DNA of 64,000 bases from Siphonodentalium dalli (Eukaryota > Mollusca > Scaphopoda > Gadilida > Siphonodentaliidae). The notes under the pieces are model-generated. The model searched no databases, was not told the origin of the DNA, and saw only the letters and a list, made by a program, of their open reading frames with translations. Below, piece by piece: positions 11,167 through 22,289 of the stretch (the stretch's first letter is position 1; every line of letters begins with the position of its first letter). The stretch covers positions 153,267,577-153,331,576 of the forward strand of contig CP136065.1 of the NCBI GenBank assembly GCA_032622095.1, given 5' to 3'. The translations under genes were made by a program, and so were the position numbers.

Positions 11167-11446
11167 TTTCGACTGATAACCACGTGCTAACAACAATGAC
11201 GCAATATTCCGGCTCTGACTGTACTCCCATAACGTTAGAAATAGCATAACCTTGAGGACATTGTCGCTTTAAATTGTTCGCGCGCAACAGTACTACAGAT
11301 AAATACATTGTACACTGTCAAACATTCCGGAAAGAATAGAGTTATATATCCCATACATTAGACTACATACCAAATTCGTAAAAATTGCGCGATTGGCAGC
11401 GTCTTCAAAGTTCGCATTTATGCGCGTTTGGCAGCAAAAGAGTTAA

Positions 11447-13695
11447 ACCAGACCAAACCAAAGTTTGCCATGAATGGCATTATAATGGTCATTAATGGAC
11501 CAAGTTCCAATTGTAAACTAAAGTTTTATGTGTAGAGCATGCAGCTATGCGGATCCTAGGATTTTTAGCTGAAGCACAATTTCTGGCCTAGATTCATTAT
11601 TCTGTTCTGAGCATGTCCATACTATGTACTGAGAGTAACATGTCAATCAGGAAACACTATTCTAATCAGCTGACTCGATTTAAACCACACATTCCAGGTG
11701 GTGAATAATGGGAGAATCATCCCTGTTAATTAGGGTCTGCTATGGGCAGAAATTAATTTTATCGGCTATTTTTTAGCCAAGGGAAATTTCCGAACCTGCC
11801 AATTTACCTGAGATATTTGGCCTATTTGAGCTCAAATCTTATCTGGCACACAGCGCCTTGTTATTAAAAACGAGTAAATATATAAAAAAAATCTAAATTT
11901 AAAGCGAGCACGCCACTTTATAACAAACACATCCCTATTGATATAATAAGTTACAAGGGAGTTCACTGTTTCGAATACCTCCTCATTTCTTCCGACCATA
12001 ATCCTGAACCTGTTCTTAACTTCTTAATTCTAATGCCAATCGATAGAGTAAAAGCAATTTTTTACAAATCTGGTGCACAATTCTAGAATAAACTGTTTGA
12101 CAACTTATAAAACAGACGATGAACAAAAAATTCATGGAGAGCCCGCACTTTACTACAGAGAGAAAACAGACTGATATCAAACTCAATATTATCAATAAAA
12201 AACACACCTTTTGTACAAAATTTCTACATGTATCGTCAGATCTAATGTTAATCTGCTCAAATCAATCGCATAATTGAATCTACATGTTTAGCTTTTACTG
12301 AAGTGATTGGCGATGGAATTATAAGAATTGGTTCAGTCTTTAGTGAATATTCATCATTAGAAGTGATAAGGCATTCAAAATAGTGAACTCCCTTGTGAAA
12401 TATTCTATCAACAGCGAAGTGTTTGTTAAAGTGGCACATTCATTTTAAATTTAAATTTTTTTATTTGTATTTTTACATGTTTTTTTTTTATGACACGCCC
12501 CTGTGTCTGGCCTCTGTTAGTGACCATAACACTTTTATTTTGTGCAAAACTGAAACAAATTTCTTAAGACAATGTCTTAGTTTTGCATTGTGGAATGCTG
12601 CAGACACCAAAAATTCATTTTTGAATGCCAAGGACTACTGAGATGACAATGGCTATCTTGATAATCAGCCATTTTAAGTGGCAATTAAGCCAGACCCAAC
12701 CAAATTCAGCCAAATGGACCAGGATCCATTTTTAAACAGAAGTTATGTACATGTATGTGTAGAGCATGCAACTACGCAGATCATAGGCTTTTTGTCTAAG
12801 AACAAATTTCTGGTCGATACAATGTTTTAGCCATGGTAAATTTCTGGTAATTATCAGAATGACGGGGATACATTTTAACTATTTGAAGCTGGTTAAAGCA
12901 AGATACTTCTATCGCTGATGATTAGGTCACAATATAATGTCATTATCTTAAACACGTCTTTCAGGCACATCCCACAATTAGAATGTGGAAATTAAAGGCC
13001 ATTTGCAAATACCTCTGAAATTTCACGAACATTTTTTTTAGGTATTTTCTGGAGTTAATCCCTTATAATTATTGCAAGACTTTTAGCTATATACAAGACC
13101 AGTGGTTCAATATCTCCCAATTTTTTATCAATGTTAGGAAGGGCTGTGATCATAATGGAGATTTTATATAAGTATCGAAGCACAGAGCCGGTTCAATTGG
13201 TTGGAAAATATTGGACATTCAGCAGATGAACTTGACAGTGATTGCCGATATTCTGATTACATGGTTGTCACATAAACCTCAGAGAGATTTTATCCTAGAT
13301 ACAGAGGATATCAGTGACCATAATATCTGTAATTCCTGCTGATCAGATAAACAGGAATCTCAGTGCCTAGTCCAGGACATCTCACTTAGCCATAATTCCA
13401 TACTGATAAACCAAGATACCTCAATCCAATATAGACGACATGACATGATTCTTCAAGTGCGATGTTCCCCATGGGTCATCCATTTATATCAACATGACAG
13501 ATCTGTCATCAATAGAAGAGGAGTAACATTTATCTATTAATCTGTGAATTAGTTGCTGTCCTTTATGTGTTTTCTCAATAGCTGACCCAATAGCATAAAT
13601 TGGCCAAGTTTCGACCAGGGAGCAGAACCACACTATATATTAATGGGGATCATCTCAGGTTACTCTGGAGTACAAATAAGCATACAGTAAATACA
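11447..13695. other. Anonymous repeat J continuation and paralogue; no gene
   Basis: From 11447 the J repeat continues (CCAGACCAAACCAAAG, GTGTAGAGCATGCAGCTATG). A second J copy at about 12556-12800 is not interrupted by D and carries TTTTAAGTGGCAATTAAGCC where D sits in the first, followed by GTGTAGAGCATGCAACTACG. Diverged matches continue to about 13390. Two 60-70-codon ORFs here have no recognisable domain. Confidence 0.45.
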
Positions 13696-13860
13696 TATTA
13701 TCACTAGAGTGAATTTATCTGGCCGCAGTAACACGTCAAGTTGAAGAGGTCAGATCACTGGATCAAATGAGCCGCCACAGGGGAGATGAATGATCAAGCA
13801 ATCTGACCTCTTCAACCAGACGTGTTGCAACAACCAGATAACTTCACTTTTGTGATAATA
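13696..13860. mobile_element. Fold-back MITE with ~58-bp arms
   Basis: The left arm (TATTATCAC, GAATTTATCTGG, ACACGTCAAGTTGAAGAGG, TCAGAT) pairs with the right arm (ATCTGACCTCTTCAACCAGA, CGTGTTGC, CCAGATAACTTCAC, GTGATAATA) around a ~45-bp loop. Single copy in this window. The superfamily cannot be decided, although the TA-ending termini would suit a TA-duplicating element. Confidence 0.55.
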
Positions 13861-13908
13861 GGTTTATTATATGACACATATTAAAGAATATAATATAAGA
13901 AGGCAATA

Positions 13909-14056
13909 TACAGTAATGCCCTAAATAGTCGACTCCTTAACCACAGCAGAATTATGGGTAATTTTTCAGGATTTAGTCGGAAATATGGCTTGTTGCCATT
14001 CATTGGAAAGCTCTCACTGAGAGGATAAGGAGTCGATTATTTAGGGCATTACTCTA
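13909..14056. mobile_element. Family A MITE, asymmetrically deleted
   Basis: A full left arm from TACAGTAATGCCCTAAATAG to GCCATTCATTGGAAAGCTCTC, then only the outer ~25 bp of the right arm (AAGGAGTCGATTATTTAGGG, CATTACT). Most of the right arm has been lost at the hairpin centre, a common fate of perfect palindromes. Confidence 0.75.
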
Positions 14057-14098
14057 GATAAGAAGCAATGTAATTAAGCAATAACTGGAAACAACTGT

Positions 14099-14284
14099 TT
14101 AACCCTTTCATGACAAATATATAAGAGAATGCACTGGCTTACAAGGTCAAGGTAAATATTGTTAGGCCAATGCATTCTCTTATATATATGCGAGGTGCCC
14201 TATGGGCGACTCGCATATATAAGAGAATGCATTGGCACATGGTTTTCACAAAATTTCAGGAAGCTCCAGTCATGTAAGAGTTAA
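14099..14284. mobile_element. Family B TTAA element, short copy
   Basis: TTAA at 14099-14102 with CCCTTTCATGACAAATATAT, and TTAA at 14281-14284 after CAGTCATGTAAGAG. The interior has the family's CTTATATATATGCGAGG and TGCCCTATGGGCGAC hairpin. It is shorter than other copies because the left subterminal block is missing. Confidence 0.65.
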
Positions 14285-14473
14285 AATGCATACGCAATCC
14301 CTACTTAGATATAGGATGGTGGTATGACATCGAATCAAACAGTAGCTGATCTGATTGTCAGGAAATGATCGCTATACTATAATGGTATCTGGGAAAGAAA
14401 AACAATTAATACATATGATCACTATAATGTGAAATAATCTGACTATTGTACGTATCACATTGAGTGCTCTGTA

Positions 14474-14947
14474 TTAAAGGCCCAATTAATTTTTCAGTCA
14501 CCGATTTTTTTTTTGTATAGTGACTTGATATACTGTTTTAATAACATTCAATGCCATAAAATATTATTAAAATACTATAATTCCATTTGAAATGTCTGTC
14601 TCAGAAGATGCCCATAGAGCAATAGAAAATAACTGAAATCATATGAAGATTACCCATGTTTTGGCTCCCAGAATGCAACACAATTTAAAACTAAAGATGT
14701 ATTTTCAATGGAAGGGGAATAACACTATTTTTAAAATATAGTTATTCTCCCTCCATTGAAAAAATACACTTTTTACCACAATCTGGATGACAAAAACATG
14801 TCTGTAACTCAACAAAAACAACATGTCACAATTTATTACACCGGATAAGTTGATAATGTTTTGGAGCTTCCTCTTTCAAATGGTATATAATATGGCATAT
14901 ATTTTATATAATGTGATCTGGGGGTCAAAAATTAAGTGGGCCTTTAA
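14474..14947. mobile_element. Family G TTAA element, complete
   Basis: TTAA flanks (14474-14477, 14944-14947) enclose AGGCCCAATTAATTTTT at the left and AAAATTAAGTGGGCCT at the right, inverted repeats of about 15 bp. A central 28-bp hairpin, GTATTTTCAATGGAAGGGG through its complement, lies at about 14699-14769. Related copies are at 8361 and 28229. The TTAA duplication indicates a piggyBac-type target, although the end sequence differs from the CCCTTT families. No ORF of note. Confidence 0.7.
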
Positions 14948-15898
14948 TAAAGTATTAATGAGACATGATCCGTACTTCAACGTAAAACAGTATTATTCCT
15001 ACCGATTTCAATAGCTAGTTTACATCCAATGAAACTTGGACTATATTTTTGGGAGGATTCAACCTGTCAGCTGCCATGGCTTGTTGAAATGTTAGAAATT
15101 GCCCCTGGTGCTTTCTAACAAGACCATAGTTTACCAGAAAGAGTCTCCCGTAAATTTAACTTAGATGGGTATCATTTTATTTCTCCTAATACTCCATTAT
15201 TCTTATTATGTTGGTTTCATGGCCTTCCAAGTAATAACAAGCGAATTAAAGGTTAATTTAAGGTCTAATCAATTTGAGCATTGACAGGATTGTGTCTATT
15301 AAAGGCATTAATTGATGATCATTACCAGAATCAAACACACTATATATATATAAATGTGGTCCTGATCTGGCATTATGGTGTCATTAATCTTGGGCCTGTG
15401 ATCAAATCAATCAACTAGATTCATACAGCTGATATCTACAGATCTACTATGGGATCCATGAAAGATAAGTGGCTCCAAATCAGGGGGGGGGGGGGGGGGG
15501 GTCACTGAGAATGACCTATATTTTAGAATGACCTAAAATCCTACAGTTCCGATTATTTCCGCTTTTCTAGTAAAGCCAGAAAATGATAAATGAATGTTCA
15601 AATGAACTGTTGTTTTAGGTGTTGTGCGGTAAGGCCATGGGAAAGTCAATACATGTATCCCGATTCTCAGGAACACACACATTGTCTTGAAACCCCACAC
15701 AAATGCTACTTTTTATTCCCATTCTATCCGAAAACCCTGGGTACATACCAGGTATTTAGTAATTGTACAACAGGAAACAATCTATAATTATAGATACTGA
15801 CTGTCTAAATGCAGTTTTGATGTTAAAATTATATTATCTCTAAGTTTAATGGCCAAAATTAGTTGAAAAATATTGGCGAATTTTTTTTTTAGGCATCT
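14948..15898. other. No gene; poly-G tract
   Basis: No recognisable coding sequence. A run of 19 G at 15483-15501 stands out. A 65-codon ORF at 15590-15787 has no domain I recognise. Confidence 0.45.
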
Positions 15899-16416
15899 GC
15901 AGTTTTGCTGTGGTTAAAGGTACTCAATCCGATCAGAGGGTTCCCATCTCAACAGATTCCAACAACAACAATCCGATCAGAGGGTCCTATATTACTATTT
16001 CTTTGGCTTTGGGGGTAAAAAATATTTGATTCGAGTCGAGTTACCCATCAAACAAAGCTCAGAGTTATTAGATATTGATTTTTGAAATTTGTTATTTTCT
16101 CGAGATGAGTACTAATAATTGCCCTTAACTTCGTAATCTGCTCGAGATGTGTACACCAAAACACTATTCAAACAGACAAGAATGGATAACTCTAAAATCA
16201 AGTGGTAATAATAACGCAATTTTGACTGTGTTCTGGGACAGAAAGAATAGAAATAACGAAACTTCAAATATCGATATCTGATCACCCTGAGCGTTGATTG
16301 GTAGGTTCCTCGACTCGAATCAATTATTTTTTACCCCCAAAGCCAAAGAAATAGTAATATAGGACCCTCTGATCGGATTGAGTACCTTTAAGGAATCGAT
16401 TACTTAGGGCATTTAA
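15899..16416. mobile_element. Family A remnant split by a family P element
   Basis: TTTTGCTGTGGTTAA (ending 15917) and, after the P element, GGAATCGATTACTTAGGGCA then TTTAATACTGT (16392-16416) together rebuild the right arm of family A. The split falls exactly at the TTAA of the family A word GTGGTTAAGGAATCG. Confidence 0.7.
15914..16391. mobile_element. Family P TTAA element
   Basis: TTAA (15914-15917) then AGGTACTCAATCCGATCAG at the left; CTGATCGGATTGAGTACCT then TTAA (16388-16391) at the right. Long inverted repeats of about 130 bp include ATTACTATTTCTTTGGCTTT and GATTCGAGTCGAG. Inserted in a family A relic with duplication of TTAA. No transposase. Confidence 0.8.
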
Positions 16417-17329
16417 TACTGTCCATGTAAATTCCTGTGATTGGTTTATAATATCTGACTATGAATCATTATATTTCTAGTCAGTAACAACTGTACAAGC
16501 AATGCTATTGTGGGTAACAGGATATGCAGATGCTCCCTCTGCCAACTGCTCTGACACCCCTGTGTACAGCCCTGTTTAAAATTAGGCCTAAAAATAACAT
16601 TTGTTTCTGATAATGGCAGGTAGGTGGAAGGTAAAACATGTTATTTTTTTTAATATCGTCCAATTATTCCAATTATTTTCAACAAAAAAATGTAATATGC
16701 CAATATTTAACCCCCAAGCACCAACAGGCTGGTAAATACAGTGTATAAAGAAACAATCAACTCAAGATCTCAGAAAACATTTTGTCTTCATTTGGAATAA
16801 CCCAATTGTAAGATGAAGTAGGGACATAGTTACATGGGAAATTGAAGTCATATCATACACATTATGTTGTTTTATTGGACTCCCTTTACCACAAATCAGA
16901 TTAAATTTTCAAACATGACCAACATCATTTAATGATCTTAAAAGTTAAATAATTGCTACATGTATAGACAAAACAATTCATTGAGTTCCATGTTCCAAGA
17001 TTTACTTCAATTGTCATGATCTGTATTAATTAAACTCCCCGGGGTTAGCGGAAACAAAGGTTTTTTTTTAAAGCCTTAGAAAAAAATTAGCAAATCTGTT
17101 TCCATTTTGCACCAAACATTGGCAGGTTCTGATGTTTGCCTTGGCTAAAATATAGCCAACAAAATTACTTTTTGCCTTCGCATTTGACTCGGCACAACCA
17201 ACGCCAATTAACGGTGCTGTGTGCATATACATCTTCTGTTTACCACATGTGATTTGGCATGAAAAATATAGATCAAAATTTCCTATGTCAGTGCATACAC
17301 AAGATAAATACACAGATCAGCAATTGCAG

Positions 17330-18330
17330 TGCACTGATCCATCCCATAGAGTAATAGTCCAGACGTCATACGAACGGAGGAAGCACACCAGACCCTGGCA
17401 ATTGACATGGTTTCTACTTGGTCAAACACAGAATCTATTGATTTGAGAACATTTAAGCGTGACAGCTCGAAAGCATGGATTAAAATTAAATAGATGTTAA
17501 TTGGGGGTGATAGACAGACTGACAGAACCTTCAAAATCAGCATATTAGCAAAACTGCCAATTTCCAATAGAACGAGTAGAATATACTCAACATTAACAAA
17601 CATGCTAGTGTATGATTTAGAATCTAAAAAAGAGAATCGCTAGCATGTGGCAAAATACATCCATTAGCCATTTTTGTACTACCGCAAAATACAATAATTT
17701 GAGCTTACAAAGAATATCTAATATACCCCTTCAATGCCAAAATTTGATAATTTTTTAAGTCGATAAAGGGTCATAACTCAAGTAAAAATAATTGGACGGA
17801 ACGCATATTCGAACTTGAACAGTATTTTTAGCTCGGAAATGAATAGTTCAAGATTGAATATTATACTAAAGTAATATTTCTAATATTACGTTCATTTAGA
17901 ACTAATCCATGTATGGATGTGTATTAAATTTGGCCTGAAACAAAATTCAAATTTCCAATATGAATGCACAGAATAATACATGCATAGATTGTCAGTAAAA
18001 TGATGTCTCATAGTGCAGTGGGTGGACCGATCCATATATGATTCTACATGTCAGACGTTGGGAGGAAGTGACCCTGGCAATTAGCTTGGATCCTGTAGGT
18101 CGAACGCATAATCTATTGATTTGAGAATATTATCGTGACAGCTCGGAAGCACAGGATTAAAATTAAATAAATGTTAATTGGAGGTGACATACCCATAGAG
18201 AAGGCACTTCCAAGATCAGTATGTCAGCAACTACATGTATGCCAGTGTGAATAGAATGAAAATTCTTTAACGAACAATACAGTGTCTTCCAGACATGCAA
18301 CATGTAGTTTATACTTTAAAATCTAAATAA
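17330..18330 (+). repeat. Diverged tandem duplication, ~700-bp period
   Basis: GACCCTGGCAATTGACATGG, AATCTATTGATTTGAGAAC, GTGACAGCTCGAAAGCA and GGATTAAAATTAAATAGATG at about 17392-17500 recur in the same order at about 18072-18180. A third partial copy of the intervening part (ATTATACTAAAGTAATATTT; GAACTAATCCATGTATGGAT) is at 19790-20010. No reading frame is conserved between copies, so this is an old anonymous duplication, not a gene family. Confidence 0.5.
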
Positions 18331-18539
18331 TAAGATAAGATAAGATTTAATGCAAAATACACCCAATGGGCAGTTGCACATATAATAAATACAACATATG
18401 TCAACATAAGGAATAATTTAACATGAGTAATCACATATGATATGCATATAAGTTCTCGTGAATTTACTGTCATAAAATCTCAGGTATACTTGCTTTTATT
18501 AGATATATGTATATTGTCTCGAATGGTGAAAAAAGACCG

Positions 18540-18850
18540 GATCATGTCGCATCTATAACGGTTGCAATTTGTTCATTCTGCATAATAAATCTGAACTTCT
18601 CATAATTTGTCATTTCTAAGAAATGAGGGCACGTTGCAATTATGTCCTTTACATAAGCTTCATGAATACTTTCGTAGGACCGACATTCTAAAATGAAATG
18701 ATATTCTGACTCAATTTGTTTTGAATTACACGCAGAACACAATCTTTCTCTCTTTGTGTCTCCCTTTTTCGATTTCCAGTCGATGATTACTGATTCTCAA
18801 TATGAAGTGACCTAATCGATTGAGTTGGTGTATGACAACATGACCGAAAC
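18540..18850 (-). pseudogene. C-terminal tail of a LINE (non-LTR) reverse transcriptase polyprotein
   Basis: On the minus strand, LEIEKGR, then after a frameshift ERLCSACNSKQIESEYHFIL and ECRSYESIHEAY are readable. The pattern C-x2-C...E-x-E-x-H-F-x3-C-x2-Y is the zinc-knuckle-like tail that follows the RT domain in many animal LINE ORF2 proteins. The upstream part (HRLEIEKGR, about 18760-18800) is in another frame, so the copy is broken. No RT core is present in the window. Recognition is by motif only. Confidence 0.55.
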
Positions 18851-18977
18851 AAAATTTTCCTCCGATCTAAGTAGACTAATCAATATGTCAGATGAAGGGA
18901 TAACAGGTTGAGATTTCAATAGTTTAGCCTTTAAACAGCAAGTTCAGCAATGTATACTACATCAAAGATTTTTGTCT

Positions 18978-19221
18978 TTAACCCTTCCTGAATTTTTTTG
19001 AAACCCTGTGCCAATGCATTCTGTTATATATGGAGTCTCCCATAGGGAGCCTCGCATTTTAAGAGAATACATTCGCCTAACAATATTTACCTTGACCTAG
19101 TAAGCTAGTGTATTCTTTTTATGTGAGGCTCTCCCATATATAGACTTGAATATATAAGAGAATGTACTGGCACATTATCTTTAATGCTGCACCATCACAG
19201 CTCCCGTCATGAAAGGGTTAA
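18978..19221. mobile_element. Family B TTAA element
   Basis: TTAA at 18978-18981 with CCCTTCCTGAA; right end CTCCCGTCATGAAAGGG then TTAA at 19218-19221. Contains CCAATGCATTCTGTTATATA, CTCCCATAGGGAGCCTCG and GCTGCACCATCACAGCTCCC blocks of the family. Confidence 0.65.
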
Positions 19222-19226
19222 GAAGA

Positions 19227-19588
19227 CAAGCCTTTTAAATAGTGTGTCTGTCATTTGCAGAATGAGGTACCCAGAGGGTGAATTTAGTGATGCTACCCCG
19301 CATAGCAGGCTAGCATCACCAAATTCACCCTCTGGGAACCTCATTCTGCTGAGGTGTAAGCAGAATGAGGTCCCCAGAGGGTGAATTTGGTGATGCTAGC
19401 CTGCTATGTGGGGTAGCATCACTATTAACATTCACCCTCTGGGAACCTCATTCTGCTGAGGTGTAAGCAGAATGAGGTCCCCAGAGGGTGAATTTGGTGA
19501 TGCTAGCCCGCTATGCAGGGTAGCATCACTAAATTCACCCTCTGGGGACCTCATTCTGCAAATGACAGGCACACTATTCCAAGGCTTG
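19227..19588. mobile_element. Family C hairpin element, three stacked hairpins
   Basis: Begins CAAGCCTTTTAAATAGTGTG and ends CACACTATTCCAAGGCTTG. Inside, GCAGAATGAGGTCCCCAGAG, GGTGAATTTAGTGATGCTA and their complements alternate six times, giving three consecutive stem-loops at about 19256-19346, 19357-19456 and 19467-19560. Starts 5 bp after a family B element. Copies elsewhere have one or two hairpins. The superfamily is unknown; the copy at 41665 suggests a 6-8 bp target duplication. Confidence 0.65.
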
Positions 19589-19789
19589 AAGAAGGTTATC
19601 AACAGATATGCCCAAATTTGACTGCTACACACTCACAGTATTAAATAAAAAAAAAACAAATCAAGAGACAAAATTAATTTTAAAATATTTCTTATAACTT
19701 CCTACTATTTTGTGCTACACGATATCATAATGACCTACCTAATTATAATTGTGTGGGTTATTTTTACCTAATCCATTTGTAAAATTATC

Positions 19790-20010
19790 GGGCTTGATTC
19801 CCATCCATATTTAGTTCAATATTTAACATAATATACTAAAGTAATATATTTTGTAATAGGTTCGTTTAGAACTAATCCGTATATGGATTTGCCATGAAAT
19901 ATATAAATTCAAATTTCCAATACGATAACAGGCATTAATTTGAGGCGACAGATCCATACAGACAGTATGGCCAAGATCAGTATGTTATCAACAAGGCCAA
20001 CATAATTCCG
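19790..20010 (+). repeat. Third diverged copy of the 17.3-18.3 kb duplication
   Basis: TATACTAAAGTAATATATTTT, TCGTTTAGAACTAATCCG, TATGGAT, AAATTCAAATTTCCAATA and CCAAGATCAGTATGTTA follow the same order as 17865-17960 and 18205-18230. Confidence 0.45.
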
Positions 20011-20150
20011 TTCTTACAACCACCATGTCAGTTCCAGTTAAAATTAAGACTTTCGAACAAGCTTCGCGACTCAAGAAAATAGTGGTGATTTCCATTAACA
20101 ACATTACCACCCAGAATTTTTATGTCAGTGTCAGCTAATGAAAAAAATGT

Positions 20151-20356
20151 TTAACCCTTTCAGTGCCAAGTCCGATTTTTGTATCAACCCATATTTCCTT
20201 GATCATTTTTCAAATTTATTGATTATAATAATGTGATACATTGATGAAAAGAGCTCTTTCCGTCAATGTATCACATTATTATAATCAATAAATTTGAAAA
20301 ATTATCAAGGAAATATGGGTTGATACAAAAATCGGACTTGACACTGAAAGGGTTAA
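20151..20356. mobile_element. Near-perfect palindrome with TTAA ends
   Basis: TTAACCCTTTCAGTGCCAAG continues through an arm of about 98 bp to GAAAAGAGCTCTTTCC at the centre, then the reverse complement ends CTTGACACTGAAAGGGTTAA. Only one or two mismatches are visible. TTAA at both ends and a CCCTTT terminus place it with the piggyBac-type non-autonomous elements. Single copy here. A cruciform could form. Confidence 0.75.
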
Positions 20357-20791
20357 CAGGAATAAGCCAATCAGGGATTGTGGGAATTCTGCGACTCAGG
20401 ATATATGATACTGTGAATCATGAAACTCTTAGTGTGCTGTGATGTCACACTGCTGGGATTGCATGCAGAAGCTATTTATAGATGCAGTAATATGATAGAG
20501 AATCAAATTCATTAGACTCTGTAACGCAGAACTTGTTGGAGAGTCTAATTTTTATTAGAACTGCCACTATGTATAAACTACTAGACATAGAACATTGTTT
20601 AATTTAGGTGATGGACAGAAGAATAGAATCCTCTCGCCAGGAGAAAGAAGTGCATTGAATTGGAATCCAGGAGACAAATGAGAAAAATGTATGTTCCAGC
20701 TACTTTAATTGTTGATCTATAACCAGTTGCAGTTATGCCTATATTAGGTTCCGGTTGGACAATTAATCTTAGATAAAAATAAGGTGCCAAA

Positions 20792-21144
20792 CATTGCAGT
20801 ATGAGGTCCCCAGAGGGAGAATTTAGTAACGTTAGCCTTCTGGGGACCTCATTCTGCTCAGGCCTCAACCTCTGGAACATATCTTTATTATTAAATGAAC
20901 AAGTTTTTTAGTTTCTTTAGAAATTTCTTAAATTCTTTTTTGGTTTAGTTTATCTATATCCCCAAATTGGCAGACGACACGATGCATAATCGAGGTGCCC
21001 AATGGGTGCACATCACCATCTTCACCATCTGGGAACATGAATTTGGTGATGCTAGCCCAATGTGCTGGGTAGCATCATTAAATTAGCCATTTGGGGACCT
21101 CATTCTGCAAATGTCCAGCACCATATTTTCAGGCCTGATGGTAA
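20792..21144. mobile_element. Family C element, degraded
   Basis: GCAGTATGAGGTCCCCAGAG and its complement flank a short stem at 20795-20860. A second block from about 20970 (CACATCACCATCTTC, GAATTTGGTGATGCTAGCCC, GGGGACCTCATTCTGCAAAT) ends near TTTTCAGGCCTGATGG. This matches the layout of the copies at 30582 and 36369. Confidence 0.5.
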
Positions 21145-22254
21145 TAAACACAGCAGCTCCCAGCTTAGTCATGTGATTTAGTGATAACAAAGCTCATCAA
21201 ATTAATGATTTGGGCATGACTGCTTTGCATATAAAGCATCCATGATATGAGTAAAATTAAGCCATGAACCAAATTTGGTCATACTAGGATTATAATAATT
21301 TGTTATCACGCTTACGTTTCAAAATGCCCAGATGAACATAAGCCAACTGGAAGTCCTTCATCAAATCATAGTTCGAGTTTATTAAACAACTCGATAAAAA
21401 AAATAATTAAGAAATTAATTTCTTATATTTAAATAGCTTTTTGATGATTAATTCCTATAAAAAAGCTGAGTGTATTCTTATTTAGTTTCACAAAATCTGC
21501 CGATAATTTGAGACTAGCCCACGCAGCACATTAAGTCAGCACAATATAAGATTTCAAAGCTCTTAGCAACGATAACGTGATCGATATATAAATAACTGGC
21601 TCCAGATGCAATTTGGCTGAACTTTGAAAAGCACACCCAATTATTCTGCTGACCGCTTTTAGTGATTAGGTCAGATTATGTCAACAATTTGTGACATTGT
21701 GTGCATGTTAAACTCATCGTGTTATTGGGATATAAAACATGTGAGCCAATTGGCAGTTGACCAATCACAAAACAGAATTTACTGTAACACAGATGGGCTA
21801 TGCAAATATCCCAGCATAAAATTTTATAATCATAAAAAATTAAATTGTTACAGCCCCTTGGACATGAGTTAATAATCACCAAACATAAAAGTGGTAACTA
21901 AAGAAGAATTGAGCATTTATATCAGCCGAATATTATAACTCTGTGTGCGGTATTCTGACAACACAAATGCTCAATTCTACTTTTGTATGTTTGATGTTGA
22001 ATTGTGTTTAAAGTATGCTTAACGCCACCCAACAATAAAAGAGGAAACTTCCATAGTAATTTTGTTAGAGGTGTAGTTTTGTGTGAGACTTTGTTATCAT
22101 AAGTACATGGAACATACCAGTAAGCTCTATATATTTCTATCAATAACACTATGACTTAATATTTGGTCTATGGGCATATAACTACATACAACCAAATTTG
22201 GGATCGAACCACATTCATGTGATTATGTAGCGGTCACAGTGTAAATATAGAAGG
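21145..22254. other. No gene seen
   Basis: AT-rich DNA. One small inverted repeat (AGAATTGAGCATTT near 21905 and ACAAATGCTCAATTCT near 21962) is visible. Short ORFs of 64-75 codons overlap on both strands and show no domain. Confidence 0.45.
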
Positions 22255-22289
22255 CCGATGAATTCTCTGCTCGAGAGGTCTAGATCTCC

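Larger units (their letters stand above)
9413..11446 (-). mobile_element. Family D, piggyBac-derived non-autonomous element, long copy
   Basis: TTAA at 9413-9416 and 11443-11446. In the element's own (minus-strand) orientation it begins CTCTTTTGCTGCCAAACGCG and ends GGCGGGTGGCAGCGAAAGAG, so the terminal inverted repeats are about 13-16 bp. It is a 2.03-kb relative of the 1.30-kb copy at 42605-43906. It contains a minisatellite (about 10190-11110), three E-box plus CCATCTTG modules and a 19-codon ORF remnant. The TTAA duplication and CYCTTT end point to piggyBac. No transposase remains. Confidence 0.75.

Noticed and set aside
19184-19632. Two 66-codon ORFs with similar PEGEFSDAT-type residues, also at 39256 and 41802
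   Set aside because: They are readings of the family C hairpins, which are palindromic and so give similar peptides on both strands.
22201-22250. Possible tRNA B-box on the minus strand (GGTTCGATCCC)
   Set aside because: No acceptable A-box or cloverleaf could be found upstream.
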